Part shown: positions 11,514 to 20,824 of the stretch, piece by piece | Numbering within the stretch: the stretch's first letter is position 1 | Layout: every line of letters starts with the position of its first letter | Source: Azolla pinnata | Lineage: Eukaryota > Streptophyta > Polypodiopsida > Salviniales > Salviniaceae | Reading direction: 5' to 3' | NCBI GenBank assembly: GCA_037176905.1 | Contig: JBBBWG010007491.1 | Span: 1 to 25,157 of the forward strand | Length of the DNA: 25,157 bases | Position numbers and translations under genes: made by a program | Notes under the pieces: generated by a model | The model's input: only the letters and a program-made list of their open reading frames with translations | Database searches by the model: none | What the model was told of the DNA's origin: nothing

Positions 11514-11916
11514 TGTAAAGAAGCTTGAGGGCTTCTATTGCGGAAGCTATGTGACAGAGAAGCGAGTGTTGTGTGACAGAAATGGGGATAGAAAGCAAGA
11601 GAGTATGAGCACAAGAGAGAAAATTGATTATCCACTCCATTCTACAAAAGGGCCTCAAGGGGGTCTTATATACTGACATGCAAGATTCCTCTTATTATTT
11701 CATAATAGCTCGTCAAAATATAATGATAACATCTTAGATATCAATCTAAAATATGAATCTAGGATAAATATAGAAAAGACATCTTGGATGCTTATCTCAA
11801 AAGGGCATTTGACCAAGTACACGAGTGAAAGGGGTGGACTCATTAATGTATGAGAATTTAGTTTTATTCTTTTTCGGTTAATGACAACGTCATAAAGTTG
11901 AATTTTTCACTCAACA
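11514..11916 (-). repeat. Copia 3' LTR (403 bp)
   Basis: Left-hand LTR of the copia element. A TATA-like TATATAAG lies on the minus strand at 11665-11672, at the same place as in the other LTR. The polypurine tract abuts its right edge. Confidence 0.9.
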
Positions 11917-11929
11917 CTCCCCCTCAAAC
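11917..11929 (-). other. Copia polypurine tract
   Basis: On the minus strand this reads GTTTGAGGGGGAG directly before the TGTTGAG start of the 3' LTR, the expected place and composition of the plus-strand primer. Confidence 0.85.
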
Positions 11930-12150
11930 AAAAACTTTTTGACTTGTCTCACTTTGCTACGGCCGCAATCGTATATAAAAAGTTGTAAGTTTTTTGTATT
12001 TCATGCTCGCCGCCCTTGTTGTTGTTCTAGCATCTGCAATTCCTTTTGCTCATGAAGCTCTCTTGGCTCTATCCGCTTCTGTTTTAACTTCAACGCTTGC
12101 GGTTCTCTTTGTGCTCGTTGCATCTTTGAGCTCCTCCGACTGGTGCATCT
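11930..12150 (-). pseudogene. Copia 3' coding end: Gln/Glu/Lys-rich segment in place of RNase H
   Basis: After the RILRY block, which in copia elements precedes RNase H, the minus-strand reading passes into a Gln/Glu/Arg/Lys-rich segment (about 12001-12150) that does not look like RNase H, then a stop and the polypurine tract. I see no DEDD-type RNase H block. Either RNase H was deleted and other sequence brought in, or the end of the element was rearranged. Confidence 0.55.
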
Positions 12151-13061
12151 TTGTACCGTAAAATGCGGTGTGCATAATCCATGTGTTCTACAATTGACTT
12201 TTGCATGAATCAATTGAGTAATCAAACAGGATAACTCAAGTCAGGCCATATGATTGTCAAGTAGATACGACTACCAATAATTTGTCAAAACTGTACTACA
12301 TCGCAAGCAGAACATGCCATAGTTTGTGACTGTGGTCGAGAGGAGTTGAGATAGGTTTGCACGCAGTCTTGGCCGAATTTAAACAACACATTTACGACAT
12401 AGTGACGTTCGGGATGGCATATGGGTCGCTTCGACCCCAAGAAAATAGTGCAACTTATCTAGGTCTTTCATCTCAAACGTACTAGATAGTGGGGCCGTGA
12501 TGTGATTGATGTCGGTCAAGTCTGCGCCTGTGATGACTAAATCATCCATGTAAAGTAGAACACAGAGTGCGTTTGCACGCCCTTGGCTAACATAAAGAGA
12601 GGAGTCTGCATACGAAGTCTTAAGGCCGATTACACAAAAATTGTATAATCTTTTAGTGTCAAATGCGAGGGACTTGCTTCAGGCTATACAAAGACTTCTT
12701 TAAGTGACAAACTATCTCTGGGTGGGGTTGTACCATATACACCTCTTCCTCAAGGTCTCCTTTAAAAAATGTATTTTTCACGTCCATCTAGTGAAGATGC
12801 CACCCCTTTGTAACTGTGACACCAAGAACCATGGGCATGATTGTTATTTTTTGCGATCGACACAAAGGTCTCATCGTAACCAATCCCATGCGTTTGCGCA
12901 TATCCTTTCGCGATGGGCCTTGCCTTATACCTATTAATAGAATTGTTTGTATTATATTTAACCTTATAGATCAACTTATGTTCGATTGGTATGCGCCCCT
13001 TGGGTGGTGTAACTAGGTATGAAATGTGGTTTGTGTTAAGCGTTTGGACTTTTTTTTTCAT
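12151..13061 (-). pseudogene. Copia reverse transcriptase (RVT_2) remnant
   Basis: The frame from 13061 carries the start of the copia polymerase: PPKGRIPIEHK, then NRYKARPIAKGYAQTHGIGY and ETFVSIAK. Further along, in another frame, comes the catalytic LLYMDDLVITG, with YMDD at 12541-12552, then FEMKDLDKLHYFLGVEA (about 12430-12480) and the YLTI..PDLSYPV and HMDYAHRILRY blocks. The YMDD aspartates are intact, but frameshifts and stops between blocks rule out a working enzyme. Confidence 0.85.
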
Positions 13062-13069
13062 TGCGGCTC

Positions 13070-13560
13070 GCCGCCGTTATCATAATGTACATAGTACACC
13101 ACTTTTAAATAGTGATAACATGAGGATATATATGAGTGATAACATGAGGATATATATGAAATTTAGGAAAATAAAAAATCGAATATTATGCAAGTACAAA
13201 ATAACATTTAAACTCTGTACCTCCACGTTATTGAACTCTAAGTTTTTCATTGTACTAATATCACAAGTGATATTAAATATGTTGAAACATAAGAAGAAGA
13301 ACTGTCACGTGCATAACACAAAAGAAAAAACACGCATGCACGACAAGTGTGCATGAACGCATACACGACTAGAGTGCATGAGAGAAGCTATATAAACATG
13401 GCTTGCTTACATCCTTGGGAATCAACCGGTCTGTCATCATCTGGTTGGTTATCATATTCTCAAGAATTAATCCATTAAACTATTTGAAAATCATATTGAT
13501 ATTTCAATCACATAGTCTAAGACCCCCGTGGTCCTCATCTAACTCACGCGAATATCTGAC
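13070..13560 (-). other. Non-coding stretch within the copia element, with 24-bp direct repeat
   Basis: Recognisable copia coding sequence stops at about 13560 and resumes at about 13061. The stretch between is AT-rich, holds a perfect 24-bp tandem repeat (13111-13134 and 13135-13158) and, on the minus strand, a TATA-like TTTATATAGC near 13386-13396. It may be an insertion, for instance an LTR fragment, but I could not find matching terminal repeats or a target duplication. Confidence 0.4.
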
Positions 13561-13638
13561 ATTGTACGGCACGACACCGTGCGTCCCTTGATGCGTCTGC
13601 GAAACCCTTTGGTTTGTGTACCGATGCCACTTTGATCA

Positions 13639-14018
13639 TGAACGCATAATGATGCACCATGTACTCGTTATACCCATATCGCACAACTAGGTTTTTGTAG
13701 CGAGAGGACTTCGTTCACTGACTTAATGGCCCATTTGGTTTCAATAGATTGCAATTTTGGTGGTCTGCAATCACTCTTGATAGAGTGTTTGGAATCACTT
13801 TGCTCTAACATGCACGCTTTATTTTCGCTGAACGCATAATGATGCACCATGTACTCGTTATACCCATATCGCACAACTAGGTTTTTGTAGCGAGAGGACT
13901 TCGTTCACTGACTTAATGGCCCATTTGGTTTCAATAGATTGCAATTTTGGTGGTCTGCAATCACTCTTGATAGAGTGTTTGGAATCACTTTGCTCTAACA
14001 TGCACGCTTTATTTTCGC
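13639..14018. repeat. Exact 190-bp tandem duplication
   Basis: Positions 13639-13828 and 13829-14018 are identical base for base in my reading. The unit spans copia coding sequence just upstream of the reverse transcriptase; in minus-strand reading it includes ETKWAIKSVNEVLSLQKP. The lack of any difference contrasts with the LTR divergence of the host element. Confidence 0.95.
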
Positions 14019-14042
14019 ATTGGAAACCTTCTTCTTCCTAGC

Positions 14043-14514
14043 GACATCATGCCTTCTGTCAAGGACAAGCGAATATCGTAAAAATACAAGCGAGTAGGAT
14101 AATAAGAGAAGTTAATGGAGAGCGAATAATACGTAGATAATGGTTGGAATTATATTAAAGATCAGCTGGAGTACAGAGAAAGCTAAGGGGTGCGCTGCAA
14201 AGGTGTTAAACCTGGATGGTTCTTCAAGAGTGGAAGGGCTCATTTTATAGGTCTTCCAATGACCTGCATGTAGCTTCTAGTGGCTTGCATGTAGATGCCA
14301 CATGGCCAGCATTCATCTGCATGGCATGCCACGTGACAAACATTCACCTAAATTTCATGCACATATACAATATTACTTGTTCAAGAACATTATATTATTA
14401 TATACACGATATGTCAGATTGTATAAGGTTTCTCTATTTACTGGACGAGATCATCGGTTCAATCCTTGGTAGTATATCATGTTGTCATGACACCTTCTTG
14501 GTGACATCATGCCT
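14043..14514. mobile_element. About 460-bp insertion in the copia element flanked by a 12-bp direct repeat
   Basis: GACATCATGCCT occurs at 14043-14054 and 14503-14514, and copia coding sequence resumes on both sides, so the 460-bp period marks a separate insertion. On the minus strand it carries a TATA-like CCTATAAAATGAG near 14235-14247, followed by a promoter-like and leader-like stretch. That suggests a solo LTR; the near edge begins TGTCACC on the minus strand. A non-autonomous DNA element is the alternative, although the 12-bp repeat is long for either class. Confidence 0.55.
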
Positions 14515-14639
14515 GACTTCTCTCCACTTTGAGTCATATCTTAATGACTCGGTCATTCTTCCGGTCCGCTTGGCCAGAGTGAAGTCGAACACTCTTCTAG
14601 AATTCTGAGGTGAATCTTTGTTGACCCGACCGTGATGCG

Positions 14640-15480
14640 GGAGTCTATTGTTGATGAGTACCATAATGCAAACTCATTGAGCAAGTCGACGTTGCGACTC
14701 ACCTATGCCTCTCTAGTCATAGGGTTGAAGCATTTATAACACTTTTTGTTCGTGTGAGTACTTGATGAGGATGCACTTTTCAGTCTTCAAGTCAAGCTTC
14801 TTCCCCTTCTCGTTCAGAATATGGATGAATGCAATGCTCTCGAAGACTCGCAGATGCGCCATATTCGGTTTGCGGCCAAAATAGGCCTCATACAAAGTTA
14901 CGTGCACTCTTTGTATGACGGTTTAATAAATAAACTACAGTGCATATAACTTCGGCCTAGAAATTCTTGGGCATGTGCTTTTTTTCAAGCATTGTGTGCG
15001 GCTTTCAAGATTGTTTTGTTCTTTCTTTTTGCAACGCTATTTTGTTGCGGCATATACCTGCATGAGTATTCTCTACGAATGCCTTTAACAATTAAGCAGT
15101 GAACTCATCGGAAAAGTGCTCTTTCACGGCGTTACACCACATACATTGGATTTTCCAATTCGTTCCTTTTCCACTAGGCTCTTTAGCCGTAAGAAACGTG
15201 GAAACACTTCACTCTTTTTCTCGATTGGGAAATCTACGTGTGCCTGGAGAAATTGTAAATAAAGGAGACAAAATACTTACTCTCACCAAAACTTGTGTTT
15301 TGTGTAGGTCCCCACACATCTGTGTCGATTAGATTAAGGCAGTTATGGCTCCGGTAGTGTTCGTTTGGAAAAGGAAGCCGATGTTGTTTTCTGAGTTGAC
15401 AAGCTTTGCAAACTTAGTCCTTGCACGCACTAAACTTTCGACAGTTCGAAAACAAGTTGTTTTGACTGCATGTCTTGTAG
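14640..15480 (-). pseudogene. Copia integrase remnant
   Basis: In minus-strand order the frames show LWHKRFGHINF (gag-pre-integrase zinc-binding block, about 15480-15515), LIDTDVWGP (about 15320-15345), FVSFIYNFSR, PQQNSVAKRKNKTI (about 15015-15056), and the RVFESIAFIH and KKLDLKTEKCIL block near 14775-14860. The family pattern is PQQNGVAERKN, so the catalytic Glu is Lys here. The usual FIDD is FIYN. With frameshifts and stops the enzyme is dead. Confidence 0.8.
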
Positions 15481-15549
15481 TCGCAAGAAGTTGATGTGAC
15501 CGAAACGTTTATGCCATAGATCGATGTCAGTCTCAACCTTTTGCCCTCT

Positions 15550-15800
15550 AGCGTACATTGTAGTGGAGACGTTATTGGTGTCGAGGATGAACATCTTCTC
15601 ATCTCTATGTCATCTTCGATGAAGCAACCGCTGTCGAGGATGATTACTCTCGCGCCATTCTTGCATATAAATGATTCTTTGCATATTGCGGCTTCCGTTG
15701 CTGCGGCCTCTCCATCCACAGGCTCACCGACGACCTCGTCCGGGGCTGCCAGATGATTGCGTATACAACATCTGGTCGTTGTCCGGTGCATTGTTTGTCA
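15550..15800 (-). pseudogene. Copia retropepsin remnant
   Basis: The minus-strand frame from 15791 contains ARVIILDSGCFIEDD, with the aspartic protease signature DSG at 15627-15635. The preceding stretch, rich in Ala, Glu and Asp, links gag to protease. Confidence 0.65.
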
Positions 15801-16400
15801 CTTTTCTGTGGTTTTCTTCGACTAGCAGCATGGATCGAAGGTCAAAGAAGGAGGGATGTTTCTCTCTCATACAAATGGTCGTCCTAAGCAGATCTGGATC
15901 AAACCTCCAAAGCAGATTTGGATTATTTCTTCCTCCACCATCACATTGATGGAATCTAGCGCACCAAATCTCTTTGATCTTGGAGGTGTAATCCACAACG
16001 GACATGTCCCGTTGGTGGATATTGTTCAGGTCCTGCCTGAGTTTGAAGCTTCCTGGCGGTTTGTGTTGGTGCTGAAAATCTTATTCAAATTTTCCCACGC
16101 TTCTTTCGGTGTCTTGCTATCCTTGATGTATCCAAACATTTGATCATATACACATGAAGCTAAATAGTACAGAACTCTACTTGCTGCATGTTACTATGCT
16201 AAGAAGTCATTGTGTGTTGGGTCTGGTGTTGCTTTGTTTGTTCCTTCGACATAGTTCAAGTAGCCTTGCCTGAGCAAGTACTGGTGCATCTTATATTTCT
16301 AGGCAGTAGTTGCTACACTCTAGCTTCTCTGTCGGAAGTGAGTTGTCCATTTGCTTATTCATCTCTTTAGCTATCAGGTAGTCTCGATCTCTTGGTTGTT
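15801..16400 (-). pseudogene. Copia gag remnant
   Basis: The minus-strand frame from 16005 begins MSVVDYTSKIKEIW and runs on to ICMREKHPSFFDLRSMLL, both typical of plant copia gag (UBN2-type) proteins. Upstream, in another frame, a GYIKDSKTPKEAWENLNKIF block is readable at about 16070-16130. Frameshifts separate the parts. Confidence 0.75.
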
Positions 16401-16508
16401 GTGCACATGGCTGTTACGTAGCCTCACTACTGTAGTGGTAGCCAGTTGGTTGGTGGCGTTCCTTCTCACGACACTTGTCGATGGCGGTTGCTGAGGATTT
16501 AGTTGACC

Positions 16509-16526
16509 CCTCATGCTCTAATATTA
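16509..16526 (-). other. Decayed copia primer-binding site
   Basis: Directly inside the 5' LTR the minus strand reads TAATATTAGAGCATGAGG. The common primer site complementary to initiator tRNA-Met is TGGTATCAGAGC, so three transitions (G to A twice, C to T once) account for the difference. That fits decay by cytosine deamination of either strand. Confidence 0.65.
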
Positions 16527-16933
16527 TGTAAAGAAGCTTGAGAGCTTCTGTTGTGGAAACTGTGTGACAGAAAAGAGAGTGTTGTGTGATAGAGATGGGG
16601 ATAGAATGCAAGAGAGTATAAGCACAAGACATAAAGTTGATTATCCAATCCATTCTATAAAAGTGCCTCAAGGGGGTCTTATATATTGACATGTAAGATT
16701 CAACTTGTCATGTCATGATAGCTCGTCAAGATACGAGGATAGACATCTTAGATATCTATCTAAGATAAGAGTCTAGGATGAGTGCAAAAAAGGCATATTA
16801 GATGTTTGTCCAAGATGGGTATCTGTCCAAGTACACAAGTCAAAGAAGTGGACTCATCAATACAAGAGAATCTAGTTTTGTTTTCTCTTTCGGTCAAATG
16901 ACTGTATTATAAAGTTAAGCTTATCGCTCAACA
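16527..16933 (-). repeat. Copia 5' LTR (407 bp)
   Basis: Right-hand LTR, aligned with 11514-11916 over its full length. A TATA-like TATATAAG lies on the minus strand at 16678-16685. Transcription of the element would have started downstream of this and run leftward. Confidence 0.9.
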
Positions 16934-16995
16934 ATTTGCAAACTTTGCATCTACCAATTCCTCATTATTATGTGACAAACTAAACCCTTGAATAC
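16934..16995 (-). mobile_element. 62-bp LINE strip between two LTR elements, holding part of the catalytic RT motif
   Basis: Read on the minus strand, this strip encodes GIQGFSLSHNNEELVDAKFAN, ending in TTTGCAAAT (F-A-N) at the copia boundary. The reading continues with GATACA (D-T) on the far side of the copia element. FADDT is the catalytic motif of LINE reverse transcriptases, so this is the palm domain, with the first Asp codon changed to Asn. The ends of the strip are the two target duplications: ATTTG on the copia side and AATAC on the gypsy side. Confidence 0.85.
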
Positions 16996-17432
16996 TATTA
17001 GGATCTACTAATGATAAGCAGTATTTGAGAGAGAGATTTGAGAGAATAACATGGTTTAAGAGAGATGAACCTCAACAACCACCCCCAAGCGAAGGACTAA
17101 AAACTAATCCAAAACAATACCCGTGTCTCATACCACAAGTTATTACCTTGGATATACCTTGGAAGTTTGACAAATACGGATCCGTTGACCTGAGAGCCTA
17201 GCCTCACTAAGAGAGTCTTCACAACATCTCAAGGTGTCGTCCTAAAGGAGGTAGTTAGTCCCCTTTATATAGGTCAAACTTCCAGGGCTCCCTTGCCACT
17301 AGATTTGTTTACACTAGTCCAGTGACCATATGGGTTTGACCCAGTCCTAGGATAACCGGTTTCCCACTTATCTTGCCCTTAAACCATTCAAATTAGCCTT
17401 ACACCTTGGTTCGTAATGTTAAGCCCATGACA
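16996..17432 (-). repeat. Gypsy 3' LTR (437 bp)
   Basis: Begins TGTCATGGG and ends CCTAATA on the minus strand. A TATA box CTATATAAAGG is on the minus strand at 17262-17272; the other LTR has it altered (CTATTTAAAGG). Confidence 0.92.
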
Positions 17433-17450
17433 TACTCCCCCCTTCCAAAA
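17433..17450 (-). other. Gypsy polypurine tract
   Basis: The minus strand reads TTTTGGAAGGGGGGAGTA directly before the TGTCATGG start of the 3' LTR. Confidence 0.9.
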
Positions 17451-17499
17451 CATTGCACTCTTGCAATGAAAAATTAAAGTCAGGAAAGTTAATTTTTAA

Positions 17500-18000
17500 T
17501 GAATCACCAGATCTTTAATGGTGACCATATTGTTCTCAAAACCCTAAAGTTCTTTCAAATGACTAACATGGAACACTGGATGAACATCTACGCCAACAGG
17601 TAAATCGAGATAATAGGCAGATGAACCAACACGCTTAGGACTATATATGGTGCACAATAGCGTGGGGTGGGGCTAATTTAGCACACTTACCTATCGATAA
17701 AGATTTTGAATTTTGAAGTACACGTAAGAAAACTTTTGTCCTAGGTAAAAAAACATGAGTATGCCTATTATGATCGACATAAAAACGTGCTCTATCTTGA
17801 GCAGTCTTAACATTGTCTCGTGTAATATGCAACATTTCCTTTATAACCCTAAGAAAATTTTACGTGCTGTTAAATTAATCTCTGTTAAAAGTAACATCGA
17901 TGGGGGCTCGTGGCTTAAAACCATACATCAACATAAAAGGACTATATCCCGTTGAAGTATGTCTAAAGCTGTTATAATCAAACTCTAGTAAAGGGAGATA
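17500..18000 (-). pseudogene. Gypsy integrase C-terminal region (GPY/F-like) remnant
   Basis: Continuing past the stop at 18001, the minus-strand frames show FRHTSTGYSPFMLMYGFKPR, then from 17835 a frame with TRDNVKTAQDRARFYVDHNR and TKVFLRVLQNSKS, then HPVFHVSHLKEL near 17545-17580. These blocks follow the integrase core in plant gypsy polyproteins. I see no clear chromodomain after them; the remaining 80 bp or so before the polypurine tract is too decayed to judge. Confidence 0.7.
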
Positions 18001-18852
18001 TTATTCCCATTTAGTAGGTTTCTTTGCCACATAGGTGTAAAACATATCCTCAATAATTTGATTCATTCGTTTAGTTTGCCCATCAGACAGAGGATGATCT
18101 GTGGAACTTATGTTCAAATTAGTTTTTAGCTTTTTAAATATTTGAGTCCAAAAACCACTAGTAAACTTAGAATCTCTATCACTAACTATATCCATGGGTA
18201 AACCGTAAAATCGGAATAACTCATTAACAAATTGGTAAGCTAATTCCTGAGTTTTTACCGTGGTTCTAGTAAGTATAAATCTGACCAATTTTGTTAGTCT
18301 ATCAACAATAACCCAAATTGAGTCATGACCTTGTTGTGTCCGAGGTAGACTAACAGTAAAATATATATATATACTTTCCCATTTGTTATTAGGAATGTCT
18401 AGTGGATGTAAAAGACCAACAACTTTAAGTCGCTCAGCCTTATTTATTTGACATTGCGAACATTTAAAAACGTATGTCTGAACATCATGACGTAATTTTA
18501 GCCAAAAAAAAATAGTAGAGATAAGAACGAGTGTTCGATGTATTCCAGGATGCCTAGGCGAGGGTGCGTCATGAAACTCATACAAAATTTTCTTTTTAAC
18601 CTCTGGGAGATCCGAAACGCAAACCTTTCCATTATGGTAGAATAGACCGTTAGAAATGTGAAAGGTTGACTTCGTGGGTTTGGTGATTTCAATGGCCTCT
18701 ATACTTGATTCGGCTCTCACCCAGTATCTTTTAAAGAAACTGTCATCGAGGTATTTACCTCGAAGTAGATCAAAAAGATCAGATTTAAATTTAATGAAGC
18801 TAAGCATGTTCACTTCATGAAGACGACTAAGAGCATCTACAACTGTGTTCAA
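18001..18852 (-). pseudogene. Gypsy integrase, catalytic residues replaced
   Basis: The 283-codon frame covers the zinc-binding start (HDAPSPRHPGIH, then CSQC) and the DDE core. It reads WESIYIYFTVSLPRT where the family has a MDF-type first Asp; that codon is TAT (Tyr) at 18361-18363, inside an AT dinucleotide run. The second Asp is kept in IVSDRDSKF. The final Glu, in the TERVN block of relatives, is Lys (AAA, 18070-18072). With two of three catalytic acids gone the enzyme should be inactive, although this is the longest intact frame of the pol region. Confidence 0.88.
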
Positions 18853-19343
18853 AGAACCTTTGCGATTACGAATGGAGTATTCAAACTCTTGTATCAGATC
18901 TGCCCATCTAGCCGTACGACCAGTGAGGTCTTGCTGATCACAAAAGTATTTTAAAGATTGGTGATTAGTAGTGACTACAAATCAATTTCCATATATAAGT
19001 AATGTCTCCATGTTCTTGGTGCATAAATGACTGCAAAAAGTTCCTTTTCTTGGACTGAATACCGACATTGAGTTGGATCAAGTTTCCTACTCTCAAAAGC
19101 AATGGGTTTACCGTCTTGGTAAAGAATGACATCAATTGCATAATCGCTAGCATCGGTTTTAACCTCAAAAGGTTTAGATGGGTCAGGCAAGGTAAGTGTA
19201 AGAGTAGTACATACATGTTCCTTGAGAATGTTGAAACATTCTTGTAGTTTATCATTCCAGGGGATTGGTTTATGTTTTTGACCCTTTAAAAGATCAGTAA
19301 ACGGTGTAGTTGATCGCGAAAAATGATGAGCTGACTTTCGCAA
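18853..19343 (-). pseudogene. Gypsy RNase H remnant
   Basis: The frame from 19343 shows the connection to RNase H, with KTDASDYAIDVILYQDG (first catalytic Asp present), AFESRKLDPTQCRYSVQEKE (Glu present) and the WRHYLY block. A frameshift follows, after which YFCDQQDLTGRTARWADLI and VVDALSRL complete the domain and lead into integrase. Confidence 0.82.
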
Positions 19344-19439
19344 GAAACTAACAAAACCAAGGAATGACGAAGTTCTCGTACATTATGAGGGACAGGTCAA
19401 AGTTTTACTTTCTCTATTCGAGAATGATCTATTTGAATA

Positions 19440-20173
19440 CCTTGGTCAGTTATCAAATGTCCTTAATAAGTAATTGACCTTTTGAAAAACTTGCATTTTG
19501 ATAATTTGGCATAAAATTGTTTGTCCCGCAAAGTTTGCAGTACAAAGCGAATATGTTTATATTGTTCATGCGAAGTACGACTATAAATAAGAATATCATA
19601 AAAGAAAATGACAACAAAGTGACCTTGTTGATCACGAAAAGTGTCATTTCTTGTTGAAAAGTGGTCAGGGCATTAGTCAATCCAAACGGCATGACTAAAA
19701 ATTCATAATGGGCATAGCGCGTAAGAAATGTTGTTTTAAGAACATCATCCTCAACAATCCTTATTTGATAGTAGCTAGTTCTAAGGTCAATTTTGGTGAA
19801 ATAACGAGCACCTTGCAAGCGATCTATCAAATCATTAGCACGTGGCAGAGGGTATGAATTTTCTAATAGTCAACTTATTCAAACAACGATAGTTAACACA
19901 CATTCGCCATGTTCCATCCTTTTTTTTCACAAGGATAACCAGAGCTCCCCAAGGAGATTTACTATGTTGAATGTGACCCATCCTTAAGTAATCCTTAAGT
20001 TGAGTAGCGATCTCATCCTCTTCAAATCGACTAAGTCGATAATGTGGAATGCTCACAGGAGCAGCACTTGGTATGAGATCTATCTTATGATTAACATTTC
20101 GCATAGGTGGTAATCCTGGTGGTAATTCCTTTGGGAAAACATCTTTAAAATCTTTTGTGATTAAATTGAGTAG
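19440..20173 (-). pseudogene. Gypsy reverse transcriptase remnant
   Basis: From 20173 the minus-strand frame reads [17 protein letters not shown], then [20 protein letters not shown] and [20 protein letters not shown]. After a frameshift near 19855, [18 protein letters not shown] (first Asp present) and [17 protein letters not shown] follow. A second frameshift leads to [19 protein letters not shown]. Relatives have FDDILIYS here, so the first Asp of the catalytic pair is Tyr (codon 19598-19600). At least two frameshifts and later stops confirm it is dead. Confidence 0.87.
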
Positions 20174-20740
20174 CTATTGCTCGTGACAAGGTAATTGATT
20201 CGCATCAATATGAAAATTATAATATTGAATTACGGAATCGACTAGAGAACAATAAAACGAACAAGATTGATACTCAATTAAAGATGTTGAAGGAACAATT
20301 GATTTAGAAGGAACTTTTGAACATTGAATATAATGTGCAATACCCTTTTGTACAAATGTGATTGAGTGATTAACCCAATCAATGGATAAGGAGGAGTTTT
20401 TATTATAAAACCAGGGATATCCTAGTATTACATCAGCGGATCTCAATTTCATCACATGAAAGTCAAGCTTTTCTACATAAGAGTTTATAGAAATAAGCAA
20501 TTGACGAATTGCACCGTTGATATATTGCATTCCTCCATTTGCTAGGTAAACTTTATAAGTATGATCACTGATATTTGTTCAAAGTCCTAACATCTGTACC
20601 AAATGATCGTCAATAAAATTGTGTAAGCTACCAATGTCAAACAAGTAGTGTACTAGATATCCATTGATTTGACCAATAGTTCGGTGCAAATCATATGGAC
20701 CTAGTAAATGCTCAGGAAAGAACAGGAACAATTACTTAAA
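20174..20740 (-). pseudogene. Gypsy retropepsin-like protease region
   Basis: Minus-strand reading shows YLVHYLFDIGSLHNFIDDH, with DIGS at 20627-20638 in place of the usual DTGS/DSGS, then an ANGGMQYINGAIRQ block and MKLRSADVILGYPWF, typical of plant gypsy proteases. A stop lies between the active-site part and the later part; the frame from 20530 is open after it. Confidence 0.75.
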
Positions 20741-20824
20741 TCTTGAGTTTAAATTTCAACAATATCAAAGAAACGACCTTTTAGGTCAGAAGGCTTGCCT
20801 CTTTGTTCTTATATTACAAAAGCT

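Larger units (their letters stand above)
11514..16933 (-). mobile_element. Ty1/copia LTR retrotransposon, defective, inserted in the LINE
   Basis: A complete but dead element of 5420 bp. LTRs lie at 11514-11916 and 16527-16933, both beginning TGTTGAG and ending TTTACA on the minus strand. Flanks are ATATG (11509-11513) and ATTTG (16934-16938), a 5-bp target duplication with one mismatch. The order on the minus strand is gag, protease, integrase, reverse transcriptase, which defines Ty1/copia. Coding blocks are split by stops and frameshifts, RNase H is largely absent, and two non-coding stretches, one clearly an insertion, separate integrase from reverse transcriptase. In the first 175 bp or so of the aligned LTRs I count roughly 12% mismatches, and indels make them 403 and 407 bp long, so it is not recent. 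Confidence 0.9.

Noticed and set aside
15541..16143. Plus-strand open frames of 71-95 residues
   Set aside because: They are shadows of the minus-strand copia gag and protease.
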